Assembly: GCA_937926265.1 (NCBI GenBank) | Contig: CALAZS010000094.1 | Coordinates: 1-9,151, forward strand | DNA from: an uncultured Gammaproteobacteria bacterium | GTDB lineage: Bacteria; Pseudomonadota; Gammaproteobacteria; Chromatiales; Chromatiaceae | DNA: 9,151 bases | Direction: 5' to 3' | In this document: positions 7,009 to 9,151 of the stretch, in pieces | Layout of the letters: each line of letters starts with the position of its first letter | Position numbering within the stretch: the stretch's first letter is position 1 | The notes under the pieces: model-generated | Told to the model about the DNA's origin: nothing | The model's input: only the letters and a program-made list of their open reading frames with translations | The model's database searches: none | Position numbers and translations under genes: made by a program

Positions 7009-8070
7009 TTAACAAAATACCAGGCTTTCTGCGCCGCCTCTGAGTACATAATTTTTAATGCCTCTCTTACTAAGTAAATAAGAGGCGAGAGCATTGCTGT
7101 TGTCATTATCACATAACAGTAAATAACTGTTTTTACGACTAAGCGTTATCATCTGGTTGCGAAGCATAAATGGTGGAATTTTAATAGCATCTTCAATTTC
7201 TGATGTCAGCCAGGAGTTTTCAGTCAGGTCAATTTTGATGGCACCCTGGCTTAAAATATCATTAACCTGGTCCGGGTCGACCCAGTTGATCATGTAGTTA
7301 CGTAAGAAACGCACAAAGTTTAATTTATTAATACGCATTAACCTGCCATTGGTGATCATCCTGATCGTGGCATTTCTCTGCGTGTTGGTTAGCAGTGCTT
7401 CTTCACCAAAAGATTCTGTAGGGCGAAGTTCGGTCAAAGCAATTTCCTTTGTGCCATTATGGCGGCTAACCAGGCAGCTGCCTTTTTTGATCATGTAAAA
7501 ATAATCACCGTCTTCACCCTGGGAAATAATTGTGTCACCGGCCCGGACTTTGATTTCTTCCATTGATTCAAACAGTTTCTCAATATGCTTCAAAGGTAAC
7601 TGTTTTAATAGAGGCGTTTTTATCATCGCCATAGTCCAGTCACTATCAAAAATTTTAGTATTTGTATCGTTGTGAATTTCATTTCCAACCACTGAAGCAC
7701 GGCTGTTGTCACTGGAGACGAACTTTTCTATTACATCTGCAGGAATGCGGGCAATAGAGGCATTTTCAGAAAACACTGATGCAGAAAAGCGTCTTGGTTT
7801 AAGGTTTGCAATCGGGTACTTCGACTGGCTTGATTCTGCATCAAGAATAAATTCTTCGCCAGTGTAAGCGGTCAGCCTGATTTTTCCTCGAATCAGGTAT
7901 ATCACATCATTGTCATTATCACCTTCATTAAATAATAACTCGCGCTTGTGCATGGTGTTGATTGCCGCACGCGCATTAATATAATTTAACTCCTTGTCAT
8001 TAAATGAAGTCATCGGGTAAAACTGTTTCATTGTGTCACTGCTAATGGCAAGATCCATTACATCTAACAT
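7009..8070 (-). CDS. Double CNB-domain protein with C-terminal rhodanese-like domain
   Basis: This is a 353-aa soluble protein without signal peptide, membrane helix or helix-turn-helix. CNB-like domain 1 (about 16-117) has the beta-roll pattern (FNEGDNDNDVIYLIRGKIRL) but no Gly-Glu…Arg phosphate-binding cassette. CNB domain 2 (about 152-262) has IISQGEDGDYFYMIKKGS and a good cassette, FGEEALLTNTQRNATI (221-236). E223 and R232 sit nine residues apart, as the nucleotide-binding Glu and Arg do in protein kinase A regulatory subunits. The last part (about 265-350) looks like a rhodanese domain (IKIDLTE, then LLLCDNDNSNALASYLLSKRG, YVLRGG). The candidate catalytic cysteine C320 is kept, but the usual CxxGxR loop is altered to CDNDNS. 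It may sense a cyclic nucleotide or another ligand and couple this to a protein interaction or sulfur chemistry; that is inference. GAGGA (8082-8078) lies seven bases before the ATG and supports this start. It converges on the PqiA-like gene. Confidence 0.85.
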   Translation of the reverse strand: MLDVMDLAISSDTMKQFYPMTSFNDKELNYINARAAINTMHKRELLFNEGDNDNDVIYLIRGKIRLTAYTGEEFILDAESSQSKYPIANLKPRRFSASVFSENASIARIPADVIEKFVSSDNSRASVVGNEIHNDTNTKIFDSDWTMAMIKTPLLKQLPLKHIEKLFESMEEIKVRAGDTIISQGEDGDYFYMIKKGSCLVSRHNGTKEIALTELRPTESFGEEALLTNTQRNATIRMITNGRLMRINKLNFVRFLRNYMINWVDPDQVNDILSQGAIKIDLTENSWLTSEIEDAIKIPPFMLRNQMITLSRKNSYLLLCDNDNSNALASYLLSKRGIKNYVLRGGAESLVFC

Positions 8071-8077
8071 GGGTGTA

Positions 8078-8082
8078 TCCTC
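8078..8082 (-). promoter_or_regulatory. Shine-Dalgarno site of the CNB-rhodanese gene
   Basis: On the minus strand GAGGA ends seven bases before the ATG at 8070. It is the clearest ribosome site in the window and fixes this start over the internal Met codons at residues 5 and 14. Confidence 0.65.
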
Positions 8083-8101
8083 ATAAATCGTTCTGTTAAT
8101 A

Positions 8102-8130
8102 ACTATGGTGACTTATTAAGATGGTGGCAA
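8102..8130 (-). promoter_or_regulatory. Candidate sigma-70 promoter of the CNB-rhodanese gene
   Basis: Reading the minus strand, TTGCCA (8130-8125; five of six to TTGACA) is followed by a 17-base spacer and CATAGT (8107-8102; four of six to TATAAT). Transcription would begin near 8095, leaving a leader of about 25 bases that contains the GAGGA site. The -10 overlaps the small palindrome GTTAATAAC (8095-8103). Position and spacing are good; the -10 match is moderate. Confidence 0.45.
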
Positions 8131-8147
8131 GGTAGAGATTCCGAAAC

Positions 8148-8180
8148 TGTGACAGAGGAGATTTTACTTTTGTGACAGGG
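8148..8180 (+). repeat. TGTGACAG direct repeats in divergent intergenic region
   Basis: TGTGACAGAG (8148-8157) and TGTGACAGGG (8171-8180) agree at nine of ten bases, in the same orientation, with starts 23 bases apart (about two helical turns). They lie between the two divergent candidate promoters, roughly 55-85 bases upstream of the predicted minus-strand start site. TGTGA is the half-site of CRP-family regulators, but neither copy has the matching TCACA at the right distance, so a full CRP site is not present. They are best treated as possible binding sites for an unidentified regulator. Confidence 0.4.
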
Positions 8181-8213
8181 TTCTGGTTTTGTTTTTTTCG
8201 GGTTAACTGAAAA

Positions 8214-8241
8214 GTCATTACCGTGTAAGCGTTAATCTATT
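8214..8241 (+). repeat. REP-like palindromic element, copy 2 (diverged)
   Basis: The core ATTACCGTGTAAGCGTTAAT (8217-8236) keeps the GTC left flank, the exact TGTAAG loop with its bordering CCG and CG bases, and C-ATT of the right flank of the copy at 5157-5184 (22 of 28 bases identical). Two of the C-G pairs in the arms are replaced by T-A and A-T pairs, so pairing is largely kept; one position is mismatched (C opposite T). It ends one base before a TATAAT box upstream of the YugP-type peptidase gene. Common origin with copy 1 is inferred from identity, orientation and similar placement. Confidence 0.55.
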
Positions 8242-8247
8242 TATAAT
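8218..8247 (+). promoter_or_regulatory. Candidate promoter of the YugP-type peptidase
   Basis: A perfect -10 hexamer TATAAT occupies 8242-8247. The best upstream partner is TTACCG (8218-8223, spacer 18), which matches the -35 consensus poorly and lies inside the REP-like element. Transcription would begin near 8254, giving a leader of about 24 bases before the ATG at 8278. Confidence 0.42.
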
Positions 8248-8277
8248 TTGGATGTCTTTTTTCAGGGTTTTGCATTA

Positions 8278-8961
8278 ATGCCATATCTGATTGTTTTTCT
8301 TATTATTCTGGCCTTCATTTATTTGCCTCAGTTCTGGGTGCAGTCAATCCTGAAAAAATATAACCAAAAACCTGAAGCTAATTTTCCTGGAACAGGTGGT
8401 GAACTGGCACGCCATCTTCTGGATAAACTTGGTTTGCCTGCTGTGAGTGTTGAAATCACTGAACAGGGCGATCACTACGATCCAGTCTCAAAAACTGTTC
8501 GACTTACAAAGGATAAATTTGAAGGCAAAACGCTTACAGCCATAACCGTTGCTGCACATGAAGTAGGGCATGCCATGCAGGATGGTCTGGACGAATCAAT
8601 GTTCAAATTTCGAACTACTGTGGCGAAATTTGCTCTGTTTGCTCAGAAATTTGGTTCTTTCCTGTTATTTGTCGCACCTTTTCTGGGGCTTCTCTCCCGG
8701 GCTCCACAGGCTACGTTGATTACTGCTTTAGCCGCTTTTCTGGTGATGGGGTCGGGATTGATTGTGCATTTAATTACTTTGCCTGTGGAACTGGATGCCA
8801 GCTTTAACAAAGCTTTGCCAATCCTGAAAAATGGGTATTTGGAAAAACACCAGCAACAGCCGGCTGAAAAAATCCTGAAAGCCGCGGCTTTGACCTATTT
8901 TGCCGGGGCATTGGCCAGTTTATTGAATTTTTGGCGATGGTTTCAGGTTTTGAGGCGATAA
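8278..8961 (+). CDS. YugP-type membrane zinc metallopeptidase
   Basis: This 227-aa integral membrane protein belongs to the neutral zinc metallopeptidase family that includes Bacillus YugP (Pfam Zn_peptidase_2). It has an N-terminal anchor helix (about 2-20), a cytosolic or interfacial segment with GTGGELARHLLDKLGL and DHYDPVSKTVRL, the zincin site AAHEVGHAMQ (92-101; ligands H94 and H98, catalytic E95), hydrophobic spans near 115-140 and 145-170, and LPVELDASFNKAL, where E171 is the likely third zinc ligand. A last hydrophobic stretch is at about 203-220. All catalytic residues are present; physiological substrates of the family are not well established. An in-frame TTG at 8248 would add ten residues, but it overlaps no ribosome site and would lie upstream of the transcript start predicted from TATAAT at 8242-8247. 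The ATG at 8278 has AGGG (8264-8267) ten bases upstream and gives a typical family N terminus, so it is preferred. Confidence 0.88.
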   Translation: MPYLIVFLIILAFIYLPQFWVQSILKKYNQKPEANFPGTGGELARHLLDKLGLPAVSVEITEQGDHYDPVSKTVRLTKDKFEGKTLTAITVAAHEVGHAMQDGLDESMFKFRTTVAKFALFAQKFGSFLLFVAPFLGLLSRAPQATLITALAAFLVMGSGLIVHLITLPVELDASFNKALPILKNGYLEKHQQQPAEKILKAAALTYFAGALASLLNFWRWFQVLRR

Positions 8962-9004
8962 TCCATTATTTATGTGGTGATTCTTTAATCTAATTATAAC
9001 GAAT

Positions 9005-9151
9005 CTAAAATAGGCAACTGTGCTCGATCACTTTAAACATTATTCCCTGGGGGAAATTAGTATTTCCTCGGTAGTTGCAATTGAACTGGCCTGTGGTCGA
9101 GTCACTTGTAAATGCGATGGCGGCATTTGACCCTGAATCAGGTGGTGGTAT
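9005..9151 (-). CDS. C-terminal fragment of an unidentified minus-strand gene
   Basis: A reading frame enters from the right window edge on the minus strand and runs 48 codons to a TAG at 9007-9005. The visible peptide is rich in Ser, Thr, Asn and Gly (for example SGSNAAIAFTSDSTTGQFNC), contains two cysteines about 20 residues apart near its end, and finishes with EHSCLF. No membrane helix is visible in this part. The composition and the spaced cysteine pair would suit an exported, disulfide-bonded protein such as a pilin-like subunit, but that is speculation from composition and I do not recognise the family. It converges on the peptidase gene with a 43-base gap. A competing plus-strand frame (9020-9130) stops inside the window and is less likely. 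Confidence 0.45.
   Translation of the reverse strand: MPPPDSGSNAAIAFTSDSTTGQFNCNYRGNTNFPQGIMFKVIEHSCLF

Noticed and set aside
8148..8186. A full CRP binding site in the divergent intergenic region
   Set aside because: Neither TGTGA has TCACA six bases further on; the following bases are AGATT and TCTGG.
8944..9004. Terminator after the peptidase gene from GATTC (8980 region) pairing with GAATC near 9000
   Set aside because: The stem has five A+T-rich pairs with a long loop and is not followed by a T tract.
9020..9130. Plus-strand small frame beginning GTG at 9020
   Set aside because: It gives only 36 codons without a ribosome site and occupies the complement of the longer minus-strand frame, which runs off the window.
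1..9151. Mobile element, CRISPR array, tRNA or rRNA, toxin-antitoxin or defence system
   Set aside because: No transposase or integrase motifs, direct-repeat arrays, cloverleaf sequences or paired small genes were seen; gene order is continuous and conserved in the left half.

Overview
The window is a stretch of bacterial chromosome, most likely from a gammaproteobacterium. The left half holds rnhB-dnaE-accA-tilS in one direction. This matches the Escherichia coli order (…lpxB-rnhB-dnaE-accA…tilS) without the genes E. coli has between accA and tilS. DnaE and AccA resemble the E. coli proteins over their whole length, including a DnaE PHP domain that has lost metal ligands in the same way. The genus cannot be fixed from the sequence. 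By eye the DNA becomes more A+T-rich from tilS rightwards.

Layout, left to right. (1) 2-571 rnhB (RNase HII; may begin upstream of the window), coupled through TAATG to (2) 571-4122 dnaE (replicative polymerase alpha subunit). A 65-base gap holds a T8 tract with a weak stem in front of it. (3) 4188-5144 accA (first step of fatty acid synthesis). (4) A REP-like 20-bp palindrome fills most of the 40-base gap before (5) tilS at 5185-6501 (tRNA-Ile2 lysidine synthetase). (6) 6523-6999 is a small four-helix membrane protein of the PqiA/LetA family. (7) Converging on it, with only 9 bases between the stops, is 7009-8070 (-), a protein of two cyclic-nucleotide-binding-like domains and a C-terminal rhodanese-like domain. 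(8) A regulatory region of about 200 bases lies between this gene and the divergent (9) 8278-8961, a membrane zinc metallopeptidase of the YugP type. It contains two TGTGACAG direct repeats, candidate promoters in both directions and a second, diverged copy of the REP-like palindrome. (10) The last 150 bases hold the apparent C-terminal end of an unidentified minus-strand gene that runs out of the window.

The first four genes are housekeeping genes of replication and primer removal, lipid synthesis and translation fidelity, probably read as one or two long transcripts. The right part is accessory envelope and regulatory material. I see no defence system, mobile element, CRISPR array, RNA gene or biosynthetic cluster, and no convincing new system. 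The least ordinary items are the pair of related palindromes with paired substitutions just upstream of two starts, the CNB-CNB-rhodanese protein with a non-standard active-site loop, and the direct repeats in the divergent intergenic region.
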